Shown: positions 51,428-60,457, counted from the stretch's first letter. The stretch: 64,000 nt of DNA from Arthrobacter rhizosphaerae (GCF_023062595.1 NZ_JALLAN010000001.1:1-64000); one strand, 5' to 3'. Notes: generated from the letters alone by a model not told the origin. Program-made: numbers and translations.

Positions 51428-53651
51428 TGCGGTAGAGGACCACTTGGTCGGGATGCACTCTGGGAGACGCGACGCCGACCCTCGCCAGGACGCTGCCTGG
51501 GAATTTCGCTCCGGGGAAGATCACATCATCCTGGGCAGTTCTGCGGAGGGAGATGGGTTCAATCGCCTTGCCGCCGACTGTTGGCTGGCCCCACCATCCG
51601 GGCGGCAGCAACCCGGAGGGTGTGGTCCCGGGAAAGACCGGTTCCACCCGGTACGCTGCGTCCGCGTCGAGTCCGCGGAGCTTCAGGCGACCAGCCGGAT
51701 CCGGGTACAGGCTGTCGAGCGCCGCGACGGCGAAGATCGCTCGCGAACGGTCCCTGCTGACGACGCCGTGAACCAGAACGTTCGAATCAGGGCCGTCCAT
51801 CCGGACGACATCCCCTGTCAGCAGGAGGCCGCGTTCCTGCTTATAGAACGCGATCCATCGGCGGAGGGCTGAAATCTCCTCGGCAGTAGCCATGGCAAGG
51901 TCCCACTCGACGCCGAGGTGCCCGAAGATCGCTGTGCCCGCCCGGAAGGCCAGGTCATGCTGACGCCCTGTGGTGTGCGAGCGCCCCGAAGCGATGTGGG
52001 AGCCCATGTACTCCGGCGGCAACAGTTGCGTGGTCCAGCACAGCATGTTCTGCCGGTCGTGGGGGTCGTTATTGTCCGATACCCAGACCCGGTCCGTGTG
52101 TTCCAGGACGCCCAGGTCAGCACGGGCGCCGCCCGATGAGCATGATTCGATCTCCAGGCCCGGGTGCACAGACCGGATTTCCTCCAGCAGGGCGTAAAAC
52201 GCCAGGGTCTGCGCGTGAACGCCGGGGCGTCCTGCTTCGAGCTGGTTGCCCGCCTCGATCAGGTCGCGGTTGTGGTCCCACTTAATGTAGTCGATCGGGT
52301 ATTCGGCGAGGATCGCCAGGATCTGCTTTTTGACGTGTTCGTAGGCCTCGGGGATGCCGAGGTTGAGGACCTGCTGGTTGCGTGATTCCACGGGCCATTC
52401 GGCGCGGGCGGCCATGATCCATTCCGGATGTGCACGGGCTACGTCGCTGTCGGGGTTGACCATCTCGGGTTCGAACCACAGGCCGAACTGCATGCCAAGA
52501 GCGTGCACGGAGTCCACCAAGGGGTGCAGTCCGGTCGGCCACACATCCGGGGATACCACCCAGTCACCCAACCCTGAGGTGTCGTCGCGGCGCGAACCGA
52601 ACCAGCCGTCGTCGAGCACGTACCGTTCGACTCCGAGGGCGGCCGCTCGCTGGGCGAGGTCAATGAGCTTGTTCTCGTCGTGCCCGAAGTAGACGGCTTC
52701 CCACACATTGAGAGTAACCGGCCGCTGGGCAGAAACCTGCGGCGTGCGGCTGCGCACGTGCGTGTGGAAGCGGCGTGCCACCTCGTCGAGACCCGTCCCG
52801 TAGGAGGCGTAGATCCAGGGACTTGCATAGTTTTCATCCCGGCTCAGACGGATTTCGCCGGGCAGCAGCAGTTCACCAGCGCCAAGCAGCTGCTCGCCGG
52901 TGAAGACGCGTTCAGCGTAGTGCTGATGGTTTCCGCTCCAGGCAGTATGGACTGCCCAGACCTCTCCGTTCCCGAATCCGAATCCGGGGGTTCCCGCATG
53001 CAGGATGTAGGCGCTGTCGGCCCCTGTACGGCCTTTGCGGTTTTCGCGGAGGTGCGTGCCGGTCCGTAGCGTACCGCGCTGGGGAATCCGTTCGGAGTTG
53101 TGGCTGCCGGCGAAGTCCAGCAACTCCGAGGCCTCCGCTGGAATCGGAAAGGACAGGGCGAAATCCTCGAGGGAATACGTCGTCTCGCACAGGTTGGTCA
53201 GTTGGGCGCGGCTCCGCAGGAGACCGCTCGGCAGCAGTTCCAGCGTCAGGTCCAGGCGCAGCCGCCCGGCGTCCTCGAGGGCTGTGACTTGGAGAAGACC
53301 GGCGCCGGAGGAGGTGAATCCCTCAACAGGTGCACCGTTCAGGGTCAGTGAGTGGGTGCGGAACCTGGGGGACCACCCGGTGCCGTCGAAGGAGCCCCGC
53401 AATCCGGGGCGTCCGGTCCAGCCGCTGTGTTGCCCGGGCAGCAAGCCCGGCCGGGGCGGCAGGTCCAGGGTGCCGGAACCGTTCACGGGGATGCTGGCAT
53501 CAGCCAGGGTGTCGGCCTCCCCTGCTGTCAAAGCCGGAAGTGCGGGTCCCCAGTGGATGATGGCCGGCAGTTGGCCGTCGGTGGCGTCTATCAGCACCGT
53601 CACTCCGGCAGCGGTCAGCTGCAGGATGGCGCCCTGGCTATCGGTTGGCAT
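51390..53651 (-). CDS. GH36 alpha-galactosidase
   Basis: A 753-residue retaining alpha-galactosidase that removes terminal alpha-1,6-galactose from raffinose, stachyose or melibiose. The N-terminal beta domain is followed by the (beta/alpha)8 barrel with WEAVYFGHDENKL, VLDDGWFGSRRDD, FGLWFEPEMVNPDSD, the nucleophile Asp459 in YIKWDHNRD, and acid/base Asp526 in VWVSDNNDPHDR. ESCSSGGARAD lies between them. No signal peptide; it acts in the cytosol on imported sugar. GAGGAG 6 bases upstream fixes the ATG at 53651. The end RALPAVRG extends past the usual terminus. Confidence 0.95.
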   Translation of the reverse strand: MPTDSQGAILQLTAAGVTVLIDATDGQLPAIIHWGPALPALTAGEADTLADASIPVNGSGTLDLPPRPGLLPGQHSGWTGRPGLRGSFDGTGWSPRFRTHSLTLNGAPVEGFTSSGAGLLQVTALEDAGRLRLDLTLELLPSGLLRSRAQLTNLCETTYSLEDFALSFPIPAEASELLDFAGSHNSERIPQRGTLRTGTHLRENRKGRTGADSAYILHAGTPGFGFGNGEVWAVHTAWSGNHQHYAERVFTGEQLLGAGELLLPGEIRLSRDENYASPWIYASYGTGLDEVARRFHTHVRSRTPQVSAQRPVTLNVWEAVYFGHDENKLIDLAQRAAALGVERYVLDDGWFGSRRDDTSGLGDWVVSPDVWPTGLHPLVDSVHALGMQFGLWFEPEMVNPDSDVARAHPEWIMAARAEWPVESRNQQVLNLGIPEAYEHVKKQILAILAEYPIDYIKWDHNRDLIEAGNQLEAGRPGVHAQTLAFYALLEEIRSVHPGLEIESCSSGGARADLGVLEHTDRVWVSDNNDPHDRQNMLCWTTQLLPPEYMGSHIASGRSHTTGRQHDLAFRAGTAIFGHLGVEWDLAMATAEEISALRRWIAFYKQERGLLLTGDVVRMDGPDSNVLVHGVVSRDRSRAIFAVAALDSLYPDPAGRLKLRGLDADAAYRVEPVFPGTTPSGLLPPGWWGQPTVGGKAIEPISLRRTAQDDVIFPGAKFPGSVLARVGVASPRVHPDQVVLYRITKVRALPAVRG

Positions 53652-53659
53652 GGAACTCC

Positions 53660-54625
53660 TCATGCTTTGGTTTGTATTGTCACGGTGGTCAGGCCACCGC
53701 GTTCCGAGTCCCAGCGGACCGGTAGGGGATCGGACACGATCCCATCGAAGGAGCCGTCGCTGGCGTCGTGGCAGGCCATCATCACCCATTGGCCAGCCCG
53801 GTTTTGGATGAGGCGGCCGCTATAGAGCGGTGCAGTGGTGACTATGGCCGCTGACGCGACGTTGAAGGGTCCGTTCGTATGGTCCGTTTCCAGGCTCCAG
53901 ATTCCGCCGCCGTCGAATCCTTCTGCCTTCTTGGCCGCGAGCGTGTCCACGCCGCAGGAGAACAACAGCACGGCTCGGTCTCCCATAATGGTGATCTGGG
54001 GGACTTCCAGATGTCCGAAGCCGGCACCGGGCCGGCTCAGCGGAGGCCTGACCTCCCACTTCTCCAGGTCCGGCGATACGGCGTGCCCAATGACTCCGCG
54101 GTCGTCGACGTCGCCGTTGTTTGCCCGCGCGGTGATCAGCATGTGCCATCCGTCACCTGCCGGGTCAGCGAACACCCAAGGGTCCCGCCAGGCTTCTTCC
54201 GGCCAGGTTGAATCGCCGTATTTTTCGTACCAGCGTGCGTCTGGTTCGATTACGACGGCCGGTTGCTTGGTCCAGGTGTGGAGGTCGGGGGAGGTTGCGA
54301 CACCGATGGATTCGATGTTGTGCGTTTCGTAGAACCGGGCACCGGTATAGAACATCCGCCAGATGCCGTCGGGGCCTTTGAGGACGCTTCCGGTCCAGGT
54401 GGCGGTTGCATCAAAGGCGTCTGGGCTATCGGGCTGAAGGACGACGCCGTACGAGACCCAAGTGATCAGATCCTGGGAGATGGCGTGCCCGATGCGGGCG
54501 TTGCGGTGCCGGAGCGCCGGGTCGCCCAGACTTTTGGGAGCGTGGAGATAGTACATGTGGAAGGTGGAGCCGTCGTCGGCAAGCCAGAAGTCCCACACCC
54601 ATGAGTCCTTGAGACTGAAAACCAA
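53660..54625 (-). CDS. GH32-like beta-fructosidase
   Basis: A 321-residue five-bladed beta-propeller hydrolase (clan GH-J type). VWDFWLADD holds the nucleophile Asp12, ATWTGS the second-blade motif, WRDPWVF the RDP motif (147-149) and GHLEVPQ the acid/base Glu207. It lacks the C-terminal beta-sandwich of classical invertases. No signal peptide. It likely splits sucrose-type bonds, which fits with the alpha-galactosidase next to it for full raffinose breakdown. TTG start with AAAAGG upstream; no ATG is in frame nearby. Start uncertain. Confidence 0.85.
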   Translation of the reverse strand: MVFSLKDSWVWDFWLADDGSTFHMYYLHAPKSLGDPALRHRNARIGHAISQDLITWVSYGVVLQPDSPDAFDATATWTGSVLKGPDGIWRMFYTGARFYETHNIESIGVATSPDLHTWTKQPAVVIEPDARWYEKYGDSTWPEEAWRDPWVFADPAGDGWHMLITARANNGDVDDRGVIGHAVSPDLEKWEVRPPLSRPGAGFGHLEVPQITIMGDRAVLLFSCGVDTLAAKKAEGFDGGGIWSLETDHTNGPFNVASAAIVTTAPLYSGRLIQNRAGQWVMMACHDASDGSFDGIVSDPLPVRWDSERGGLTTVTIQTKA

Positions 54626-54677
54626 TGTGAATATGCCTTTTCTGTTGGTGGCTGCGCTCTCGGTAGCCGTGGTGGTG

Positions 54678-55562
54678 TCAGCCCTTGACTGCGGAGCTGC
54701 TGATGCTGGCGACGAACCAGCGCTGGAAGATCAGGAAGACGGCCAGGACCGGGACGATGAACATGGTTCCGAAGGCCAGTACCTGGCCCCACTCCGGTGG
54801 CTGCTGGTTTTGGAAGATGCTGATCGCCAGCGGGAGCGGCCGGACGGTGGGATCGGAGACCATGAGGACCGGCCACAGGTAGGAGCCCCACTGGGCAAGG
54901 AAGGTAAGAATGGCGACCGTGGCGAATGCAGGCTTGGTGATGGGCACCACGACCTGAAAGAACGTCCGGAATGGTCCGGCACCGTCAAGACGGGCAGCCT
55001 CCTCGATCTCGCCCGGAACGTCGAGGAAGAAGGTGTAGAACAGGAAGATCGAGAATGCGTTGGCAATGAACGGAATCGCCTGGATGTAGATGGTGTCCCG
55101 CTGACCGGAGAACATGAAGTACAGGGGCAGGGCGACCGCTTCGAATGGGATGATCGTCAGAACAATCACCAGGAGGAAGACGATCTTCTTACCCCGCCAT
55201 TGCATTCGGGCGAAGGAGTAGGCCGCCATGGAATTCACCAGGAGGCTGCCGGCGACGACCGCGGTGGTGACGATGACAGAGACGGCCGCGAACTGCCCGA
55301 AGTATCCGGTGGCCTCTGAACCGAGGTGGTCGAATACGCCTGTGTAGTTGTCGAAGGACATGTTTGTAGGAATGAACCCGCTGAGGCCGCTGAGGACCTC
55401 CTCGGACGGGCGGAAGCTTCCCACGATGAGGTAGTAGACGGGCAGGAAGAAGAACAGCGAAACCACAGTCAATATCAGGTAGTGGAGTGCGGTCTGCCAA
55501 CGGCGTGTGCGTTTCATGCTTCCGCCCCGTCGTGCTGAGTTCAGGGTCCTGGACATCGTCAT
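54678..55562 (-). CDS. CUT1 sugar ABC importer permease, MalG type
   Basis: 294 residues with six predicted membrane segments. The ATPase-docking loop reads GEIEEAARLDGAGPFRTFFQVVVPITKPAF, as in MalG-type permeases. The ATG overlaps the TGA of the preceding permease by one base (TGATG), so the pair is translationally coupled. It forms the channel with the MalF-type permease and needs an external ATPase, since none is encoded nearby. Confidence 0.93.
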   Translation of the reverse strand: MTMSRTLNSARRGGSMKRTRRWQTALHYLILTVVSLFFFLPVYYLIVGSFRPSEEVLSGLSGFIPTNMSFDNYTGVFDHLGSEATGYFGQFAAVSVIVTTAVVAGSLLVNSMAAYSFARMQWRGKKIVFLLVIVLTIIPFEAVALPLYFMFSGQRDTIYIQAIPFIANAFSIFLFYTFFLDVPGEIEEAARLDGAGPFRTFFQVVVPITKPAFATVAILTFLAQWGSYLWPVLMVSDPTVRPLPLAISIFQNQQPPEWGQVLAFGTMFIVPVLAVFLIFQRWFVASISSSAVKG

Positions 55563-56533
55563 CAGACGCCTCCTCGCTGTCGCGCCGCGGCGCGTTGAAT
55601 GATTGCGATCAGGGTGATGATCAGCATGAATATGACCGTCATGGCAGCTGCCTGACCCACGTTGTTGTTGTCGAACCCAGTGTTAATGATTTGGGTCATT
55701 ACGGTCTCGGTCGACCCGCGGTCCACGCTCCCGGATCGGCTCAGGAGATACACCTGGTCGAAGAGCCGGAAGGAGAAGATTGTGGTGATGAGTGCAACGA
55801 AGATCAGCGTGTTTCTGATGCCGGGGACTGTGACGTTCAGGAATTGATCCCATTTGCTCGCCCTGTCCAGCGACGCGGCCTCGTAGAGTTCGGTCGGTAC
55901 GCTCTGCAGCGCAGCCAGAACGATGATCATCTGGAAGCTCACGCTTTGCCAGATCGACATAACAATGATGGACCCCATCGCCGTGGCAGGATCACCGAGC
56001 CAGTCGTGGCTGGTCAAGGTGCCTCCGCTCAAGAACCCGAGAATGGCGTTGAGGAGTCCCTGGTCACCCCGAGAGTAGATGAGGCGCCAGACCACCGCTG
56101 TCAGGGCCAGCGGGAACACCAGAGGCATGAAGATGAAGGTCCGGAAGATCACCATGCCGCGCAGCTTGCGGTTGACGAGCACGGCCAGGGCCAGGGCGAG
56201 TACGGTCTGGACGGGTACGACGATGAGGGCAAAAGTGAAGTTGTTCAAGAGCGCGTGCCCAAAGGCTGCAGCAAGGTCAGGGTCGGTGAACAAGCGCGTG
56301 TACTGTTCGAATCCGACGAAACGTGCGGGACGAGGGCTGTTCAGCTGCACCCGGTAGAAGGACAGTACGAGTGCGAGCACGAAGGGTGCAACCAGGAAGA
56401 TAGCGAGTCCGAGCAGGGCGGGGCTGGCGAAGATCGGGCCCGCGAACCGATGCCCGCCAAGGCCGGTGGACGATCGCCGCCGGGCAGGCAAAGTGCTGGT
56501 TGGGGGCCGCTGAGTTTGTGTTTGCGTCGTCAT
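55562..56533 (-). CDS. CUT1 sugar ABC importer permease, MalF type
   Basis: 323 residues. A Thr/Gln/Pro/Arg-rich start precedes six hydrophobic segments. FVGFEQYTRLFTDPDLAAAFGHALLN is the MalF-type outer segment, and TELYEAASLDRASKWDQFLNVTVPGIRN the EAA docking loop. It follows the binding-protein gene (78-base gap) and precedes the second permease with a one-base overlap. Confidence 0.93.
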   Translation of the reverse strand: MTTQTQTQRPPTSTLPARRRSSTGLGGHRFAGPIFASPALLGLAIFLVAPFVLALVLSFYRVQLNSPRPARFVGFEQYTRLFTDPDLAAAFGHALLNNFTFALIVVPVQTVLALALAVLVNRKLRGMVIFRTFIFMPLVFPLALTAVVWRLIYSRGDQGLLNAILGFLSGGTLTSHDWLGDPATAMGSIIVMSIWQSVSFQMIIVLAALQSVPTELYEAASLDRASKWDQFLNVTVPGIRNTLIFVALITTIFSFRLFDQVYLLSRSGSVDRGSTETVMTQIINTGFDNNNVGQAAAMTVIFMLIITLIAIIQRAAARQRGGV

Positions 56534-56611
56534 GATGAGGCTTTCGCTCGGGTCAAGTCCGGGGGCATCCCGACGCCGGTTCTGGCCGGCGTCCGGTCTC
56601 CTGATTGGGCT

Positions 56612-57970
56612 TTACTTCTTGTATCCGTCGTTGTCGGCGAAGTTCTGGTCTATGGCACGGGCGGCAGCGCTCAGGGCCTCTTTCGCGTCTTTGCCTGCGT
56701 AAATGGCTGCTTCAGCTTTGCCGACCTGATCGGTGATGATCGGGTAGCCCGCACTCACCGGCCTGGTGACGCTGACGCAGGTGTCGTTGATCTGCTCCTC
56801 CGTGCCGCAGGCCTTACTCAGCTGATCCCCCAGGAGCTGCAGTTGCTTGCCGGGGCCGTAGAGGCTGGATGCGGCCAGTGCTGTCTTCGTTGCGGGAGGG
56901 GCACCATTGGCCTCGGTGTAGGTTTGTACGCTTTCATCCATCATCAGAAAGTCCAGGAATTTTCCGGCCGCTGCACCGTTCTTCGAACCTGCTCCCAGAC
57001 CCCAGGCGAAGGTGCCGGAGGCCGTCTTGGTGCCCGTGCCAAAGTCAGGCAAGGGAATGGAGATCAGGTCGCTGCCCAGCGCCTTGTATGTCGGGTAGGT
57101 CCAGTGCCCGACCCAGCTCAATGCGACGCGTCCGCTGGTGAATGCCAGTCCGTCAGCGTTGGGATCGGTGTACTTCTTCCAGCTGGCGAACGTTGTCAGG
57201 GATTTGACGTTGGCGTCTGAATCCAGCGCTCCGGATGCCTTGTTGTCCTTAAGCATGGTGCCGCCGCCGGACCAGATGACTGGCCCGGCCGAGCAGCAGG
57301 TTCCCCATTCACCGGCAAATCCGTACTGCTCTGAAAGGTCCAGCGGTTTCCCCCCCGGGACCACAGCGGCGAGTTTGTCCAGGACGCCTGTGAACTCCTC
57401 AGCCGTCCAAGCCTTTTCCGGCGTGGTCGGGTAGGCAACACCTGCGGTGTCAAGGAGTTTCTTGTTGCCCCAGAGGGCAAGGCCGGCGTTCATCATGCCA
57501 ACGCCGTACACAGCATCATCGACCGTGTTCTGCCCCTTGATGGAGTCGGTCTGGTTCGAGAGCGTCGCTTCGGAGACAGAGCCCTTCAACGGGGCCATCT
57601 TGCCGTTGTAGACGAAGCTGGCCAACGTTGGCCCGTCGAAGTCCAGAACATCAGGCAAATCACCCGGCGCAGCAGAATTCACGGCCTTTGTGTATTGGTC
57701 GGAGGGGAAGAGCTTGAGATTGACTTTGATCTTGCCCTGCGAACTCTCGAAGTTCGAGATGATCTTTTTCAGCGCGTCGTTCTCGGCCGCCTGACCGTCG
57801 ACAGCCCAGACATTGATCGTGCCCTCGCCGGAGCCCGCCTCGACGGCGGAACCGGTGCTGCCCGCTCCGGAGCCGCCGCAGCCGGTGAGCGTCAGCGTGG
57901 CGATGGAGACAGCGGCAACCGCGGTGAGGATCCGCGCCCCGCTGTGAGGCTTTGGATTGGTCATCATCAT
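56612..57970 (-). CDS. CUT1 sugar ABC importer, substrate-binding lipoprotein
   Basis: A 452-residue solute-binding lipoprotein with lipobox LTLTGC (Cys31). The mature part (INVWAVDGQAAENDALKKIISNFE) is family 1 type. Three consecutive ATGs start it; AAGGA lies upstream. First gene of a five-gene unit that ends in GH32-like and GH36 enzymes, so the ligand is inferred to be a galactosyl-sucrose sugar such as raffinose, or melibiose. Confidence 0.93.
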   Translation of the reverse strand: MMMTNPKPHSGARILTAVAAVSIATLTLTGCGGSGAGSTGSAVEAGSGEGTINVWAVDGQAAENDALKKIISNFESSQGKIKVNLKLFPSDQYTKAVNSAAPGDLPDVLDFDGPTLASFVYNGKMAPLKGSVSEATLSNQTDSIKGQNTVDDAVYGVGMMNAGLALWGNKKLLDTAGVAYPTTPEKAWTAEEFTGVLDKLAAVVPGGKPLDLSEQYGFAGEWGTCCSAGPVIWSGGGTMLKDNKASGALDSDANVKSLTTFASWKKYTDPNADGLAFTSGRVALSWVGHWTYPTYKALGSDLISIPLPDFGTGTKTASGTFAWGLGAGSKNGAAAGKFLDFLMMDESVQTYTEANGAPPATKTALAASSLYGPGKQLQLLGDQLSKACGTEEQINDTCVSVTRPVSAGYPIITDQVGKAEAAIYAGKDAKEALSAAARAIDQNFADNDGYKK

Positions 57971-58076
57971 TGATTCCTTAGGAGGATGAGAAATTTTTCT
58001 GGAAGCGTTGAGAATGCCTGGATATCGTCAGGCGGGGAACGTGAGGAGGATCACTACTCGTTGGCTCAAATCTGAG

Positions 58077-58090
58077 TCTACGCGGGTAGA
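58077..58090. promoter_or_regulatory. LacI-type operator candidate, site 1
   Basis: TCTACGCGGGTAGA, one mismatch from the ideal palindrome TCTACCCGGGTAGA. It lies 106 bases upstream of the binding-protein start. Confidence 0.7.
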
Positions 58091-58153
58091 ACTGATCACG
58101 CAAGCATCATTAACTGGCCTTGAGACACGAGGAATGGTGTCGCAATTCCGAAA

Positions 58154-58167
58154 TCAACCCGGGTAGA
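58154..58167. promoter_or_regulatory. LacI-type operator candidate, site 2
   Basis: TCAACCCGGGTAGA, also one mismatch from TCTACCCGGGTAGA but at a different position. It lies 23 bases upstream of the LacI start codon; the site 1-2 spacing is 77 bases (about seven helical turns). Confidence 0.72.
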
Positions 58168-58190
58168 ATGTTGTTACAAGGAAGTGGAAG

Positions 58191-59216
58191 GTGGTCTTCG
58201 TGGCAGGTCTGCAGGTTCAGCCCGGATCCGGAAAAGTAACGCGAACCGACGTGGCCCGCTACGCGGGGGTGAGTACGGCAGTTGTCAGCTACGTCATCAA
58301 CGGTGGCCCAAAGCCGGTGGCTGCAGCAACCGCGGCGCGGGTACGTGAAGCCATCAAAGTACTCCAGTACCAGCCCAATGCAACGGCCCGGGCCTTGACT
58401 ATGGGTTCTGCACGGCTGCTGGGCATGATTGTTCCCGACAGCACCAACCCTTACTTCGCGGAGCTCACTGACGCTATTGCGCAGGTAGCTGCCGCCCGTG
58501 GTTACGCACTCCTGGCAGCCAACTCCCGCACGGACGCCGAAACCGAGCGGCAAAACACTCTCAGCCTCGTGTCGCGGCAGGTGGACGCGATCATCCTCGC
58601 CACAGTGCTCAGCCCTAGCGAAGTCGCGGCCATGCCGGTCCAGGGGATTCCCCGGGTGCTGATTGACCAATCGAGCACTGTACACGGCGTACCCACGGTC
58701 AGTACTGATTTTGAACAAGGAGCTGTCGCAGGTGTGCAGCACCTCATCGGCCACGGACACCGGGACATCGCCATTTTGGTGGGCAGGGACATTGACCCCT
58801 CCCGCGTGGATCCGCGACACAACGGCTGGAAGACGGCGCTCCGGGACGCAGGCCTAACCGAGGGGCCAGTGGAATTCACTGACTTCACCCGGCAAGGCGG
58901 CTACGAGGCCACCCGCCGGCTGCTGGAACGACCCAAGCGGCCCACGGCAATCTTTGCGAGCTCCGACCTGCTGGCGGTTGGCGCATTGCTCGCCCTCCAC
59001 GAGGCCGACCTGTCCATACCGGACGACATCGCCGTCGTCTCGTTCGATGGAACCTCCGAATCTGAATTCAGCTGGCCTCCGCTCACCACAGTCAGGCAAT
59101 CCATCAACCTGATCGCCGAAGCTGCCGTCCGGGCGGCCCTCTCTTCCGACGATTCAGAAGGCAAGGCCCAGCTCCTGGCCACAGAGCTCATAATCCGCCG
59201 GTCCTGCGGCTGCTGA
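58191..59216 (+). CDS. LacI-family transcriptional regulator
   Basis: 341 residues. HTH at about 14-60: KVTRTDVARYAGVSTAVVSYVINGGPKPVAAATAARVREAIKVLQYQPNATARAL. The periplasmic-binding-like core follows (LLGMIVPDSTNPYFAELTDAI; TAIFASSDLLAVGALLALHEADLSIPDDIAVVSFDGTSESEFSWPPLTTVRQ). It ends with RRSCGC. It presumably represses the divergent raffinose-type operon, using the two matching palindromes in the intergenic region. GTG at 58191 or 58200; both have GGAA-type ribosome sites. Confidence 0.92.
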   Translation: MVFVAGLQVQPGSGKVTRTDVARYAGVSTAVVSYVINGGPKPVAAATAARVREAIKVLQYQPNATARALTMGSARLLGMIVPDSTNPYFAELTDAIAQVAAARGYALLAANSRTDAETERQNTLSLVSRQVDAIILATVLSPSEVAAMPVQGIPRVLIDQSSTVHGVPTVSTDFEQGAVAGVQHLIGHGHRDIAILVGRDIDPSRVDPRHNGWKTALRDAGLTEGPVEFTDFTRQGGYEATRRLLERPKRPTAIFASSDLLAVGALLALHEADLSIPDDIAVVSFDGTSESEFSWPPLTTVRQSINLIAEAAVRAALSSDDSEGKAQLLATELIIRRSCGC

Positions 59217-59645
59217 AAGAGCCGCATGGCAGCCAGCCGACTGCCGGGTTCAAAGGACGAGGAAAACACGACCGGCTGCATCGCAGGCAGTGACTTGAGC
59301 GAGAGTTACCCGAGCCTTTCCTCACAGAGTGTCTTCTGTAGCGCTCCACACCTGCTCCTCCTTAAAGGCGTACGAATTTCCCCGCCGAAAATTGGACGTG
59401 AAGGGGCAGTGCCAACTGGATATGGGTAAGGCCGACCGGTTCGTCGAGCAGCTCGTTGATAGACGTCTGCCCTTCCAGCTCGCCGGTAGGTTCCTTGTCC
59501 ATGTATCGACCCTATGTGTGTCCTGATGGTCCTGAATCCCAAGACACGCGGATCAGTCCTTGCCAGTCTGTCGTAAACCCCTACTCTGCGAACGCCAAGG
59601 GAGATGAAGTCGACTCGGGTTGCAAGGTTAGATACTGTCAGTCAC
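59217..59645. other. Intergenic region with one candidate small ORF
   Basis: A 429-base region after the LacI gene. Apart from a 46-codon ORF on the minus strand (59362-59502) I see nothing convincing: no tRNA, no strong terminator, and longer frames on either strand lack start sites or coding-like composition. Confidence 0.5.
59362..59502 (-). CDS. Candidate small protein, 46 residues
   Basis: An ATG-started ORF reading MDKEPTGELEGQTSINELLD and then about 26 more residues. It is hydrophilic at first, then has a short apolar part (LALPLHVQF). Codon usage in the first half is high in G/C third positions, and no longer ORF competes. Directly after its TAA comes an AAGGAGGAG run. No family is recognised, and the ribosome site is weak (AGGG). 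Confidence 0.35.
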   Translation of the reverse strand: MDKEPTGELEGQTSINELLDEPVGLTHIQLALPLHVQFSAGKFVRL

Positions 59646-59966
59646 ATGCCCACAGATCACGGACTCGACAAGAACGCCCAGGCCGACAAGGAACAGCTCG
59701 CCGCGGTGCGTGTGGCCGTTGACGAAGTGGACGAGCAGATCGTCAGCCTCATCGCCCGCCGCGAGCGGCTGATCCGCATAGCCGGGACGCTCAAGGGGGA
59801 CAGCGCAGAAGTACGCGCCCCGGGCCGGGTGGAGCGCATCATCGAGCACGTCCGGTCCGCAGCCGAAAAGAAGGGCATAGATCCCGGCCTGGTGGAAACG
59901 ACCTATCGGACCATGATCTCCGAATTCATCGAACTGGAACTCAAAGTCCAGAAGGACAACGACTGA
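59646..59966 (+). CDS. Chorismate mutase-like protein (AroQ fold)
   Basis: 106 residues, all-helical AroQ type: AAVRVAVDEVDEQIVSLIARRERLIRIAGTLKGDS, VRAPGRVERIIEHVRSAAEKKGIDPGLVETTYRTMISEFIELEL. The pattern D(E)xI..L..R...I..(A)..K, followed by R(V/I)..I...R..A...G.D...V...Y..(M/I)I..FI..E, matches stand-alone chorismate mutases that make prephenate for Phe/Tyr. ATG at 59646 chosen as the closest to the domain. It is convergent with a hypothetical gene. Confidence 0.87.
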   Translation: MPTDHGLDKNAQADKEQLAAVRVAVDEVDEQIVSLIARRERLIRIAGTLKGDSAEVRAPGRVERIIEHVRSAAEKKGIDPGLVETTYRTMISEFIELELKVQKDND

Positions 59967-59973
59967 TTCAGCT

Positions 59974-60360
59974 TCAGAGTGATTCCTGGACCTGAACGCC
60001 TGCCTGGAAATCCCGCCCGTCGGCTTCGCTGAAGGCTGATATCAAGTGCCCCTTGCCGAGACCCAATATGGTGCTCAGCGGAAAATGCCCGGTAATGGTG
60101 CTGCCTGAATGCTCCACGCCCTCGAGGTCGAAGTTCTCTTCGGTGCCGTCATGGTTGAAGGCATAGAACGAAACGGCCTCGCCGTTCATGAACTCGATGC
60201 CAAGCCTTCGTTGATGTGAAAAGTCAGGAGTGGACGCCACAAGCCCCACGACGTAGGCGCCCGAGGACGGAATATTGCCGTCAATATCGAAAGTCGCCAC
60301 CAAATGTGAATTTTTGGCGGCGATGCTGGCGTTTCTCAGGAGTGCTTCATTGGAACTCAT
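59974..60360 (-). CDS. Hypothetical protein
   Basis: 128 residues: MSSNEALLRNASIAAKNSHLVATFDIDGNIPSSGAYVVGLVAST, then regular short beta-like segments (RLGIEFMNGEAVSFYAFNHDGTEENFDLEGVEHSGSTITGHFPLSTILGLGKGH). It looks like a soluble beta-sandwich protein without signal peptide. Family unrecognised. The longer open frame reaches 60660, but GGAG right before this ATG and the dnaE2-side SOS promoter between 60361 and 60493 make 60360 the likely start. Confidence 0.7.
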   Translation of the reverse strand: MSSNEALLRNASIAAKNSHLVATFDIDGNIPSSGAYVVGLVASTPDFSHQRRLGIEFMNGEAVSFYAFNHDGTEENFDLEGVEHSGSTITGHFPLSTILGLGKGHLISAFSEADGRDFQAGVQVQESL

Positions 60361-60441
60361 GGCTCCATCCTGCTCTCTGCTTCCCCTTCCGTCCACCCCC
60401 GACCTATGTTTTGTCATGCCCCGGGCGTAGACTGAGATTAT

Positions 60442-60457
60442 TCGAAGATATATTCGA
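60442..60457. promoter_or_regulatory. LexA/SOS box candidate
   Basis: TCGAAGATATATTCGA is a 16-bp dyad (TCGAA-N6-TTCGA), matching the Gram-positive/actinobacterial SOS box TCGAAC-N4-GTTCGA in both half-sites. Its end lies 36 bases upstream of the DUF6504 start, where it could cover the promoter of DUF6504-dnaE2. Confidence 0.8.

Noticed and set aside
55487..57220. 577-codon open frame on the + strand across the sugar permease genes
   Set aside because: Antisense shadow; its translation is polar and His/Asp/Glu-rich without family motifs, while the minus-strand permeases are unmistakable.
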